Shown piece by piece: positions 18,444 to 25,832 of a DNA stretch of 64,000 bases. Within the stretch, counting starts at the first letter, position 1; each line of letters begins with the position of its first letter. Below the pieces are notes generated by a model that saw nothing but the letters and a program-made list of their open reading frames with translations, was not told the DNA's origin and did no database searches. Both the position numbers and the translations under genes were made by a program. Source of the stretch: Mucilaginibacter sp. cycad4 (GTDB lineage: Bacteria; Bacteroidota; Bacteroidia; Sphingobacteriales; Sphingobacteriaceae); contig NZ_CP139559.1 in NCBI RefSeq assembly GCF_034263275.1, forward strand, positions 1,674,001 through 1,738,000, in the 5' to 3' direction.

Positions 18444-18845
18444 ATGAATACCAATAATGAAAACTGGGGAAACCAGGATAATGACCGTGATAATTTTGAA
18501 AACAACACCAATTCATTTTCTGTAAATGGTGGTGAAGCCTATCCAAACCGTGATCTTGAAAGCGACGATGATGATCTGGATGAAGTAGACGATATAGTTG
18601 ACTATGATGAAAACCCTGAGGTAGAAAAAACCGAAGAAGAACAGGTGGGTAGCCATAGTCAATCGGAGGTTGATCAGCCCAACAGAAGTGCTGATACATC
18701 ATTCAGTGAGCAAACAGACGTAACGCCGCCGAATAAAAAAGAATTTCCATCGGTAGGCCCGGCTAAAACCGATTTCGAGAGCCGTCCGCAAGGACGCACC
18801 ACCGGAAGGATGGTTGGTCATGAACCCGGAACTGAAGGGATTTAA
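18444..18845 (+). CDS. Small acidic hypothetical protein
   Basis: The 133-residue soluble protein is very rich in Asp, Glu and Asn (for example ESDDDDLDEVDDIVDYDE) and ends with GRMVGHEPGTEGI. It has no signal peptide, membrane helix or catalytic motif, and is likely largely disordered. I do not recognise the family. It lies 17 bp upstream of another small protein in the same direction and is probably cotranscribed with it. Confidence 0.65.
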   Translation: MNTNNENWGNQDNDRDNFENNTNSFSVNGGEAYPNRDLESDDDDLDEVDDIVDYDENPEVEKTEEEQVGSHSQSEVDQPNRSADTSFSEQTDVTPPNKKEFPSVGPAKTDFESRPQGRTTGRMVGHEPGTEGI

Positions 18846-18862
18846 TAAAAGGAGGTATAATC

Positions 18863-19096
18863 ATGATTGATTATAAAAATGACTATCCTGCTTCCCGGCG
18901 GGATAATATTAAGGAGACAAGGGAAAGTAACATGACAGGCAGCTATAACTATGCTGCCCGAAACAATCCCTGTCTTGAAACACGAGGTCCTCAAAGAAAA
19001 CACTTCAAAGTTTTACATGAGGATGGCAGCCTGGCCGATCTTCCGGATCCAAATGTTGAAGGAGCGGGGGTAGGAGATGGCACAATAGGCCGTTAA
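18863..19096 (+). CDS. Small hypothetical protein with a strong Shine-Dalgarno site
   Basis: The 77-residue polar protein has Asn/Arg-rich stretches and ends DPNVEGAGVGDGTIGR. It is not recognised. AAAAGGAGG at 18847-18855, seven bases before the ATG, is a near-perfect Shine-Dalgarno site. That is uncommon in this phylum and supports real translation. A bidirectional-looking terminator follows at 19099. Confidence 0.65.
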   Translation: MIDYKNDYPASRRDNIKETRESNMTGSYNYAARNNPCLETRGPQRKHFKVLHEDGSLADLPDPNVEGAGVGDGTIGR

Positions 19097-19098
19097 GC

Positions 19099-19129
19099 AA
19101 AAAAGGTGACCAAAATGGCCACCTTTTTT
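19099..19129 (+). terminator. Terminator between the small protein and the decarboxylase
   Basis: AAAAAAGGTGACC, a short loop and GGCCACCTTTTTT form a stem with one mismatch, flanked by A- and T-tracts. It can serve both convergent genes. Confidence 0.75.
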
Positions 19130-19150
19130 ATGCTGTTATGATTAGATATA

Positions 19151-20545
19151 CTATGTAGTATAGCCCAGGATTTTTAATACCTGCTTACTGTTTTGTTCTT
19201 CTCCAAATACCTCAAAGTTAAACGTTTCGTCCCTGTTACGGCGAATGATCACATGTTTGGGCGATGGCAACAGGCAGTGGTGGATGCCGCCATAACCGCT
19301 TAATACCTCCTGGTAAGCACCGGTATTAAAGAATCCCAAATATTGCACCTTACGGGTTTTAGGCATAAATACACTGTTCATATGCGCTTCCTGGTTGTAA
19401 TAGTCCTGCCCGTCGCAGGTGATACCGCCAAGGTTTACACGTTCGTATTCCGAATCCCAGTTGTTAACCGGCAACAAGATGTATTTTTGATTCAGTGCCC
19501 ACACATCAGGCAGATTGGTAATAAATGAGCCATCAAGCATCAGCCAGCGTTCGCGGTCGTTTTGTTGTTTACGGCCTAATACCTTGTACAGGATACCCGA
19601 AGCTTCGGCTACAGTATACTTGCCGAATTCGGTAATGATATCCGGTTCCATGGTGTCATGCTCAGCACAGATCTCTTTGATGCGGCTTACAATTTCGTTG
19701 ATCATGTATTCATAATCAAAATCGAAAACCAGCGAGTCTTTAAATGGCATACCGCCGCCAATATCAAGTGTATCCAGGTGTGGGTTTACTTTTTTGAATT
19801 TGCAGTAAAGGGTTACATATTTTTCAAGCTCGTTCCAGTAATACGGTGTATCAGAGATACCGGAGTTGATGAAGAAATGCAATAACTTAACCTGGAAGTT
19901 AGGGTTATCCTCAATTTTGTTATGATAAAAGTCAATAACATCTTCCATACGCACACCTAAACGTGAAGTGTAAAACTGAGAATCAGGCTGCTCTTCAGCT
20001 GCTATCCGGATACCCAGGTTACAAGGGGTGTCCATCTCAATTTCGTCGTCGTAAAGGTTAAATTCTTCTTTATTATCTAATACCGGGATGATGTTTTTAA
20101 AACCATCATGCAGCATATCAATAATATACGTTTTGTACTGAAAGGTTTTAAAGCCGTTACATATTACTGTTATATCCTTTGTTACGGTACCTTTTTTCTC
20201 CAGCGCATCAATCATAGGCATGTCAAATGCCGATGATGTTTCCAGGTGGATCTCGTTTTTCAGGGCCTCTTCAACAATATGCTTGAAATGCGAGCTCTTG
20301 GTGCAATAGCAGTATTTATAGCTGCCACGATAATTGTTTTTGATAATAGCCTGTTGAAACAGCAGTTTGGCCTGCTGAATCTTCTTGGATATCATAGGCA
20401 GATAAGTAAAGCGTAGGGGAGTTCCGTACGTTTCAATCATCTCCATCAAATTTAGGTCCTGAAAGTATAGTTCATCATCGATGATCTCAAAACCATCCTG
20501 TGGAAAGCCTACACTTAAGTCAAGAAATTCCTGGTAACTCTGCAT
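19151..20545 (-). CDS. Arginine decarboxylase-like PLP enzyme (fold type III)
   Basis: A 464-residue member of the alanine-racemase-fold decarboxylases. Lys83 in YKYCYCTKSSHF is the expected pyridoxal-phosphate lysine. The Gly-rich phosphate-binding loop is LDIGGGMPF and the C-terminal part contains LMLDGSFITNLPDVW and GFFNTGAYQEVLSGYGG. It is shorter than the biosynthetic SpeA of E. coli (about 650 residues), as usual for the Bacteroidota form. It would make agmatine from arginine for polyamine synthesis; diaminopimelate-like substrates cannot be excluded by motif alone. Monocistronic. Confidence 0.8.
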   Translation of the reverse strand: MQSYQEFLDLSVGFPQDGFEIIDDELYFQDLNLMEMIETYGTPLRFTYLPMISKKIQQAKLLFQQAIIKNNYRGSYKYCYCTKSSHFKHIVEEALKNEIHLETSSAFDMPMIDALEKKGTVTKDITVICNGFKTFQYKTYIIDMLHDGFKNIIPVLDNKEEFNLYDDEIEMDTPCNLGIRIAAEEQPDSQFYTSRLGVRMEDVIDFYHNKIEDNPNFQVKLLHFFINSGISDTPYYWNELEKYVTLYCKFKKVNPHLDTLDIGGGMPFKDSLVFDFDYEYMINEIVSRIKEICAEHDTMEPDIITEFGKYTVAEASGILYKVLGRKQQNDRERWLMLDGSFITNLPDVWALNQKYILLPVNNWDSEYERVNLGGITCDGQDYYNQEAHMNSVFMPKTRKVQYLGFFNTGAYQEVLSGYGGIHHCLLPSPKHVIIRRNRDETFNFEVFGEEQNSKQVLKILGYTT

Positions 20546-20653
20546 CCTTAAAAATTTTGGGGCAAAAATGTAATTTTTAAACGGAATATTTGGCTATTTG
20601 TTAGGATTAATTTTATTGACAGAATGTAATGTTTTTGCAATGAAAGGCCGATT

Positions 20654-20688
20654 AACCATTACCTGCTGTAATACAGCAGGTAATGGTT
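20654..20688. promoter_or_regulatory. 35-bp near-perfect inverted repeat
   Basis: AACCATTACCTGCTGTA (20654-20670), one base, then TACAGCAGGTAATGGTT (20672-20688): perfect 17-bp arms around a single centre base. It lies between the 3' end of the GlxA-like gene and the 5' end of the decarboxylase gene, about 110 bp upstream of the latter's start. No T-tract follows in either direction, so an operator or a large transcription-stalling hairpin fits better than a simple terminator. Confidence 0.6.
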
Positions 20689-20776
20689 GGTAATCAATAG
20701 ATATTTTCGATAATAATGAAGCTGTAATATAGGTGATCCGGAGTGTTGATAGATGCGCAAGATTCAGCTCGCATAA

Positions 20777-21757
20777 TTACGCTACCGCTGCCTCCTTGTT
20801 ATATTTATTACGGTAATCAATTGGCGAGAGCCCGGTGATTTTTTTAAAGACTGTACGGAATGCCTTGGCATCGGTATAACCAACATCGTACATTACCTCG
20901 TTGATGTTTTTTGGGGTACTTTCCAATTGTTTTTTTGCTGCTTCGATTTTTACGCGTTGTATATATTCAACCGGGGTATTGTTGGTGGCTTTTTTAAACC
21001 GGCGTTCAAAATGCCTGCGGCCAATGGCATACATTGATGACAGGTCTTCAACCGAAATTTTTTCAGTAACATTATTTTCTATGTATTCCTGGGCTTGCTT
21101 AATAGGGTTGTCCTCGTGCTTTTTTTGCCCCGTGAACATAGCAAAAGGCGACTGACTTTTCCGGTCGATCTCCAGGGCATAGATCTTGGCAGCCATGATA
21201 GCTATATCCCGGCCGGCATACTTTTCAATCAGCAACAGTAACAAGCTCCAGTACGAGGTGGCCCCTCCGCTTGAATATAAGCCCTGCTGCTCGGTAACAA
21301 TACGTCCGTCAACCAGCTTCACTTCCGGGAACATATTTCTGAACGCGTCAGCTGTAATCCAATGACTGGAACATTCTTTACCGTTTAACAACCCGGTTGA
21401 TGCCAATATAAATGAGCCGATGCATAGACTTGCTATTTCAGCGCCGTTGTTGTACTGGTTAATGATCCACGGTACAAAATCCCGGTTTACGTTTACCGCG
21501 TTTTGAAGATCACCGCTTATGGCAGGGATGATCACCATATCGCTTTTTGGCAGCTCGTTTAATAAAATATCCGTATGAACCGAAAACATGCCGCCATGCA
21601 CTTTAACTTCTTTAGAAAGTCCAACCATCTGTACATCAAAAACAGGTTGCTTCCCCATCGATTGTAAAAAATCGTTGGCGCCTGTAAAAATGGTTCGGGC
21701 ATCAACTATACTGGCTAAAACAGCTTCATTGGGTATCAGGATGGCAACATGTTTCAT
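20777..21757 (-). CDS. GlxA-family regulator (DJ-1/PfpI domain plus AraC HTH)
   Basis: A 326-residue protein. The N-terminal DJ-1/PfpI-like domain (about 1-185) carries the nucleophile-elbow-like Cys in SLCIGSFILASTG. The C-terminal AraC domain (about 215-320) has two helix-turn-helices (VEDLSSMYAIGRRHFERRF and INEVMYDVGYTDAKAFRTVF). Such regulators activate catabolic or stress genes. The divergent neighbour is a DoxX-like membrane protein 158 bp away, which may be its target. The ligand is unknown. Confidence 0.92.
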   Translation of the reverse strand: MKHVAILIPNEAVLASIVDARTIFTGANDFLQSMGKQPVFDVQMVGLSKEVKVHGGMFSVHTDILLNELPKSDMVIIPAISGDLQNAVNVNRDFVPWIINQYNNGAEIASLCIGSFILASTGLLNGKECSSHWITADAFRNMFPEVKLVDGRIVTEQQGLYSSGGATSYWSLLLLLIEKYAGRDIAIMAAKIYALEIDRKSQSPFAMFTGQKKHEDNPIKQAQEYIENNVTEKISVEDLSSMYAIGRRHFERRFKKATNNTPVEYIQRVKIEAAKKQLESTPKNINEVMYDVGYTDAKAFRTVFKKITGLSPIDYRNKYNKEAAVA

Positions 21758-21866
21758 TTTATTATTCGTATAACTGGTTATCTGGGATAAAGATAGTGAA
21801 CACTAAAGTCGCAAACAACCCCTTAACAAGTCCTTTTTACGTGCTACCCGGTTTTATTCCCGGGGA

Positions 21867-21874
21867 TAACTTTG
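21867..21874 (+). promoter_or_regulatory. Putative -7 promoter box for the DoxX-like gene
   Basis: TAACTTTG matches TAnnTTTG and lies 41 bp before the ATG at 21916. CCCGG and CCGGG just upstream form a small inverted repeat (21847-21864) that could be an operator. No good -33 box was seen. Confidence 0.45.
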
Positions 21875-21915
21875 TATCGTTAACAAATATGTAACCACTC
21901 AAAAACAATATCATC

Positions 21916-22338
21916 ATGAAACCAAAAACAATTAAAACCCTGTACTGGATCTTTACTGTACTTTTTTTATTAGCTATGCTTGGCGATGCTTACGGAGGGA
22001 TCACTATGCAGCAGGCTGGCAAAGATTCATTAGCTAAACTTGGTTACCCCTTTTACCTCATGGTTATTATGGGATCGGCAAAAATAGCAGGTGTACTGGC
22101 CATAGCACAAACCAGGTACCAGGTTATTAAAGAATGGGCTTATTCTGGCTTTACTATCAGTTTTATCGGTGCATTTTTATCATGGGTAGCAGTGGGGGCT
22201 GGTGTTGCCATGCTCATTCCGCCTGTAGTTATGCTGCTTGTTATGTTCTTTACCTACTATTTATGGAAAAAGTATGAACAGGTAAAAGAACTGGGCTTAA
22301 CCAACACCAAACTTGCCGCAAATACCGAGCTGGCTTAA
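21916..22338 (+). CDS. DoxX-like four-helix membrane protein
   Basis: The 140-residue inner-membrane protein has four predicted helices: TLYWIFTVLFLLAML near the N-terminus, then GYPFYLMVIMGSAKIAGVLA, FTISFIGAFLSWVAVG and IPPVVMLLVMFFTYYL. The pattern KIAGVLAI matches DoxX-like proteins. They are small quinone-associated or redox-stress membrane proteins, and the exact role is not settled. Divergent from the GlxA-type regulator. Confidence 0.8.
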   Translation: MKPKTIKTLYWIFTVLFLLAMLGDAYGGITMQQAGKDSLAKLGYPFYLMVIMGSAKIAGVLAIAQTRYQVIKEWAYSGFTISFIGAFLSWVAVGAGVAMLIPPVVMLLVMFFTYYLWKKYEQVKELGLTNTKLAANTELA

Positions 22339-22402
22339 TGTTATAAGTTTAATTATTAAATACCGGGTTTATCAATAAACCCGGTTTGCTTTGTTTATTA
22401 CC

Positions 22403-22978
22403 ATGCGCAAACTAATCGTATCCTTAAATATTACGCTGGATGGTTTTGTAGCGGCAGAGGATGAGGGCCTGGATTGGCACTATCAATACTGGACGGATGA
22501 AATAGCCGAGACGACAACAGAACTCCTTTGCAGGGCCGATACTATTCTATTGGGTAAAAATACATATCAGGCTATGGCCGCCTACTGGCCCTTTCAGGCT
22601 AAGTGCATGAACTTTCCCCGTACGGACATTGCCTATGCAGATATGATGAACAACTATCAAAAAGTGGTTCTATCCTCAACAATGACCTCCGTACGGTGGA
22701 ATAATTCGCTATTGCTCAAAGGAAATATAAAGAGGGCTGTTGAGCATTTAAAAAAGCAACATGGCCGTGATATCCTTACATACGGAAGCATCAGTGTGGT
22801 TAAAAAGCTGGTGGCTGTGAATTTGGTTGATGAGTACCAGCTTTGGATCCACCCGGTGATTTTAGGCAGTGGTAAATCACTTTTCAAGGGGTTGAAAAGT
22901 AACTTGCCTTTAAAACTGGTTTTAAAGAAAGTTTTTTCATCGGGTGTTATTTTGATGGTTTATCAATCACATATTTAA
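22403..22978 (+). CDS. RibD C-terminal/dihydrofolate reductase-like protein
   Basis: A 191-residue NADPH-binding reductase of the RibD-C/DHFR superfamily. It opens with MRKLIVSLNITLDGFVA, has the nucleotide-binding stretch LLGKNTYQAMAAYWP, then DILTYGSISVVKKLV and VDEYQLWIHPVILGSGKSLF. I start at the ATG 22403; the upstream TTG adds four residues. Family members reduce pterin- or flavin-precursor-like substrates, but stand-alone copies are mostly uncharacterised. Confidence 0.85.
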   Translation: MRKLIVSLNITLDGFVAAEDEGLDWHYQYWTDEIAETTTELLCRADTILLGKNTYQAMAAYWPFQAKCMNFPRTDIAYADMMNNYQKVVLSSTMTSVRWNNSLLLKGNIKRAVEHLKKQHGRDILTYGSISVVKKLVAVNLVDEYQLWIHPVILGSGKSLFKGLKSNLPLKLVLKKVFSSGVILMVYQSHI

Positions 22979-23045
22979 CTTAGGCAACAGAATCAAACCG
23001 ACCGGTTTAAAAACGCATTTTTATTGCTGACATACTGTTGTCAAT

Positions 23046-23060
23046 AAGGTGTTACACCTT
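23046..23060. promoter_or_regulatory. 15-bp palindrome upstream of a small HTH gene
   Basis: AAGGTGTTACACCTT is a perfect 7-bp inverted repeat around one base, 23 bp before the ATG at 23084. The right arm runs into a CCTTTG that may be part of a -7 box. This is the position expected for an autorepressor operator. Confidence 0.4.
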
Positions 23061-23083
23061 TGTATGTAAAAATGTGATCCGTT

Positions 23084-23407
23084 ATGAACAGAGCCGACAG
23101 GTTGCTCAGGGTATTGGTGCTTCTGCAAACCAGGGATGTGGTTTCTATCGACCTGCTGAAATCGTATTTCCGTATCAGTACCCGTACAGCCTACCAGGAT
23201 ATTGAGGGCCTAAAGCAACTAAAAATAACGGTAACATTTGAAGCTGAAAAAGGCTGTTTTGTTTTAGTTGCAAGCTGCCCTTCTCCGGGGAATAAAAGTG
23301 AGATCGTTTCTCAGCCGATGCTGGTTATTCCGCCGGCCATAAAAAATGAGGTGTTAACAATTATCCCGCGGGCGGTAAATAATGATCCTCAAAACTCATC
23401 GTCATAG
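23084..23407 (+). CDS. Small winged-helix (HTH_11/YafY-like) protein
   Basis: The 107-residue protein is almost only a DNA-binding domain: RADRLLRVLVLLQTRDVVSI, then FRISTRTAYQDIEGLKQL. This resembles the N-terminal HTH of DeoR/YafY-type regulators, but the WYL effector domain is absent. The last 50 residues have no recognised domain. A palindrome sits just upstream. Its 3' end overlaps the convergent gene by 19 bp. Confidence 0.7.
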   Translation: MNRADRLLRVLVLLQTRDVVSIDLLKSYFRISTRTAYQDIEGLKQLKITVTFEAEKGCFVLVASCPSPGNKSEIVSQPMLVIPPAIKNEVLTIIPRAVNNDPQNSSS

Positions 23408-24670
23408 TTTATCTTTCCATTTTTCAGCCGCACATAATCTACCGATCCCGTACCCTGGAACCGGAAAACAATCCCGATTATTTTAGCCCGGCTGATTCCT
23501 TTATTCACTGTGTAAACAGGTTTATCATCAATAAAAATTTGTGCCCTTCCATTGTGTGATTCAATTTTAAGCGGTATGTATTTTTCAAAGTCTACCCCAA
23601 AGGCTGAGAGATCATGTTTTTTACCCGATATCTCGTAACCCGCAAAAAACATGTCGAGATCAGATACACAGCCTTTGGCACTTAGGGGAATCCAGATGGC
23701 TGTGCCTTTACACAGTATATAAACGGTGCTTAAACGACAAGCGGCTGCACCCTCGTGATAGCTGTTTTTTACGGCTGTTTCAAACGTGAAATCATCGCTG
23801 TAAATCTCGCCGTAATCGGTAACGTTGGTATAAACCACAAAAGGCGGGGTGGGCTGCATGGCAATATTCCGCTCTTTGATCTTTTCGGGCGATAGGGAAA
23901 GCTTGCCATCTGTCAGGGCATCCTTTTTTTCATAATAAACCGGTACGGGCTGCTTTTCAACTATTGGCAGCCATCCGTTTGATTTAACAAACAATTCATG
24001 CTGTTTTACAATTTTTCCGCCGACAATGAGCTTAGCGTAATAAAAATCGGGGAAGTAATAAATGGACGTATGCTGACGGTCGTTTTTGGAAACGTTAACC
24101 CGCAGGTGCCTGTCCCATGATTGCTGAATAGTTACCGAATCATATGGAGATTTACTTGCGTCAAAATCAAATACAACCGAATTAGGCAGTCCTGATGTGA
24201 TCACCTTTTTACTGCTAAAAGTATAATCTTTGGGTATTATGGGTGGTTTCGGATGCTCGGTACGTGAGGCGATTATCACAATCAATAAAATACCCATCAG
24301 CGTTAAAACGCCCAAAGCATAAGGCATCGATCTGAAATGTTTTTTTACGGGCCGCGGTTTCGGTTGAGGGGGAGTGACCGGTTTGTCAGCAGGAACAAAC
24401 TGCATACTGAATACCCTGAAGTTTTCATAACCCAAAAACTGCACCAGCGTATCCATGGTATAGGTATTGGGCAGACTATCATATTTAACCTTACCCCCAG
24501 ATGCGCTTCAGCGTAACGTGGCTTATGGACGCACCGGTTTTCTCCCTTATCTTTTCGCTCAAGTTTATAAAATCCTGGTTCTTCCAGCTACCGCTGTCGC
24601 CCCAGCCGGTGAAGGCTTCGTATTGTTTTATCAGTTCGGTAATAAGCAACTCTTGTGCAGGCATATCCAT
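23389..24670 (-). pseudogene. Membrane-tethered HTH-like regulator candidate, frameshifted in a C-run
   Basis: From ATG 24670 the sequence reads [20 protein letters not shown] to [10 protein letters not shown] and hits a stop. One base fewer in the CCCCC run at 24494-24498 restores KVKYDSLPNTYTMDTLVQFL and the remaining 350 residues (total 1282 bp, one base over 427 codons). The N-terminal domain ([11 protein letters not shown]...TLVQFLGYENF) recurs in Bacteroidota proteins and looks like a small helical DNA-binding module. One transmembrane helix follows (about YALGVLTLMGILLIVIIAS), then a roughly 280-residue extracytoplasmic beta-rich region. The layout resembles one-component membrane regulators. 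It is a pseudogene, phase-variable, or a sequencing error. A phased TTGTAC array lies directly upstream. Confidence 0.75.
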
Positions 24671-24707
24671 TGGTCAAAAATAGCCGGTAAATCAGTTCAA
24701 ATATTAT

Positions 24708-24733
24708 TTGTACAGGCTTGTACCAACTTGTAC
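24708..24733. promoter_or_regulatory. Three TTGTAC repeats at exact 10-bp spacing
   Basis: TTGTAC starts at 24708, 24718 and 24728, one DNA helical turn apart, each with the pattern TTGTACnnnC. The array lies between the divergent frameshifted membrane protein (start 24670) and the DoxX-like gene (start 24822). The phasing implies three protein subunits binding one face of the DNA. The binder is unknown; the adjacent HTH-like proteins are candidates. Confidence 0.55.
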
Positions 24734-24821
24734 AAACTGTGAATTGCAATAGCCTTGCGGGCAAACTAATTTTATGAGCAATTCGAAAATTAAACCTAAA
24801 TATACCATAACCTAACCAACA

Positions 24822-25193
24822 ATGAAACAAATACTAAGCAGGATCAGCGCATACATTTATGCCACAGTAATGTTCATATTCGGTATCCAGCATTTTATGT
24901 ATGCCGATTTTGTGGCCACGCTTGTGCCCGGCTGGATCCCGTTCCACCTGTTTTGGGTATATCTTACGGCAGTTGCGCTTATGGCCGCTGCTGTTAGTAT
25001 CTATGTTAATCTATATGCCCAATTGGGATGTTTTTTATTAGGGTGTATGATATGGGTGTTTATTTTAACTATACATATCCCGTTACTCATCAACAGTCAT
25101 TTTGATGCTGGCAAAATAACCAATGCCCTGAAAGATACCGGGCTTGCGTCATGCGCCTTTATACTTGCGGTTATCTATGACCGGGAGGGCTAA
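24822..25193 (+). CDS. DoxX-like small membrane protein
   Basis: The 123-residue protein has four helices (YIYATVMFIFGIQHFMYADF, FHLFWVYLTAVALMAAAVSI, LGCFLLGCMIWVFILTIHIP, and a C-terminal helix). The FGIQHF and VPGWIP motifs match DoxX-type proteins of Bacteroidota. It is likely an inner-membrane protein of unknown activity. The upstream region holds the TTGTAC array. Confidence 0.75.
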   Translation: MKQILSRISAYIYATVMFIFGIQHFMYADFVATLVPGWIPFHLFWVYLTAVALMAAAVSIYVNLYAQLGCFLLGCMIWVFILTIHIPLLINSHFDAGKITNALKDTGLASCAFILAVIYDREG

Positions 25194-25832
25194 AATTAAT
25201 ATCCTATGGTAGGTAACATGAATACGTTGGTTGTAGTCTCGTTATCTTTTTGAATATAATACCAAATTGTTCCCAAAACCGGGCAATGTGTTTGACCGCC
25301 TTGGCGAAGCCTATATAAGGAGGGTAATAAACCGTTGGCGCTATTGAATTTAAAAAGCCACTACAGCCCGATACTGCGAATGATAATGCCAAAAAGGTAA
25401 TACTCGAACTGGATAGATAGGGTAGCCACAGTAAAAATAAGGGGTTTATTGACAGGCTGAATTGTGCATACAATTACCAACTCTTATATATCCATCTGTT
25501 AATGCCGGCTTGCTTTGTGCAGGTCGGTTAACAGATATTACTTATTTCATCCTTATTTTACTTCCTACAGTTATAGCCATAATAAATCAGGCTAATCATC
25601 AGAAATCGGGTTTATGTACTGCTGTAAAATTTATAAAACTTTTACATCTATATCTTGTTCACATAACGTTCGCCGGGCACTGCTCTTGTTGTATATTTTA
25701 GTTTAAAACTTATTGCATATTGGGCTGGCATATTTAAAAAGATGATTTAACTTTAAGGCGTTCCGTTTTGGCTGTTTATTGCCATATTTGAAACAAAACC
25801 GAACCAGATAATTTGAAAATATACAACCACTT
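25194..25832. other. 639-bp intergenic region
   Basis: No confident gene. A minus-strand frame (25204-25473, 89 codons) contains a lipoprotein-like segment, FLALSFAVSGC, but lacks a recognisable family and good start context. It may be a remnant. The last 90 bp are A/T-rich and should hold the promoter of the phospho-sugar mutase. Confidence 0.4.

Noticed and set aside
25204..25473. 89-codon minus-strand frame with a lipobox-like AVSGC
   Set aside because: No family, poor start context and no partner gene; kept only as a remark on the intergenic region.
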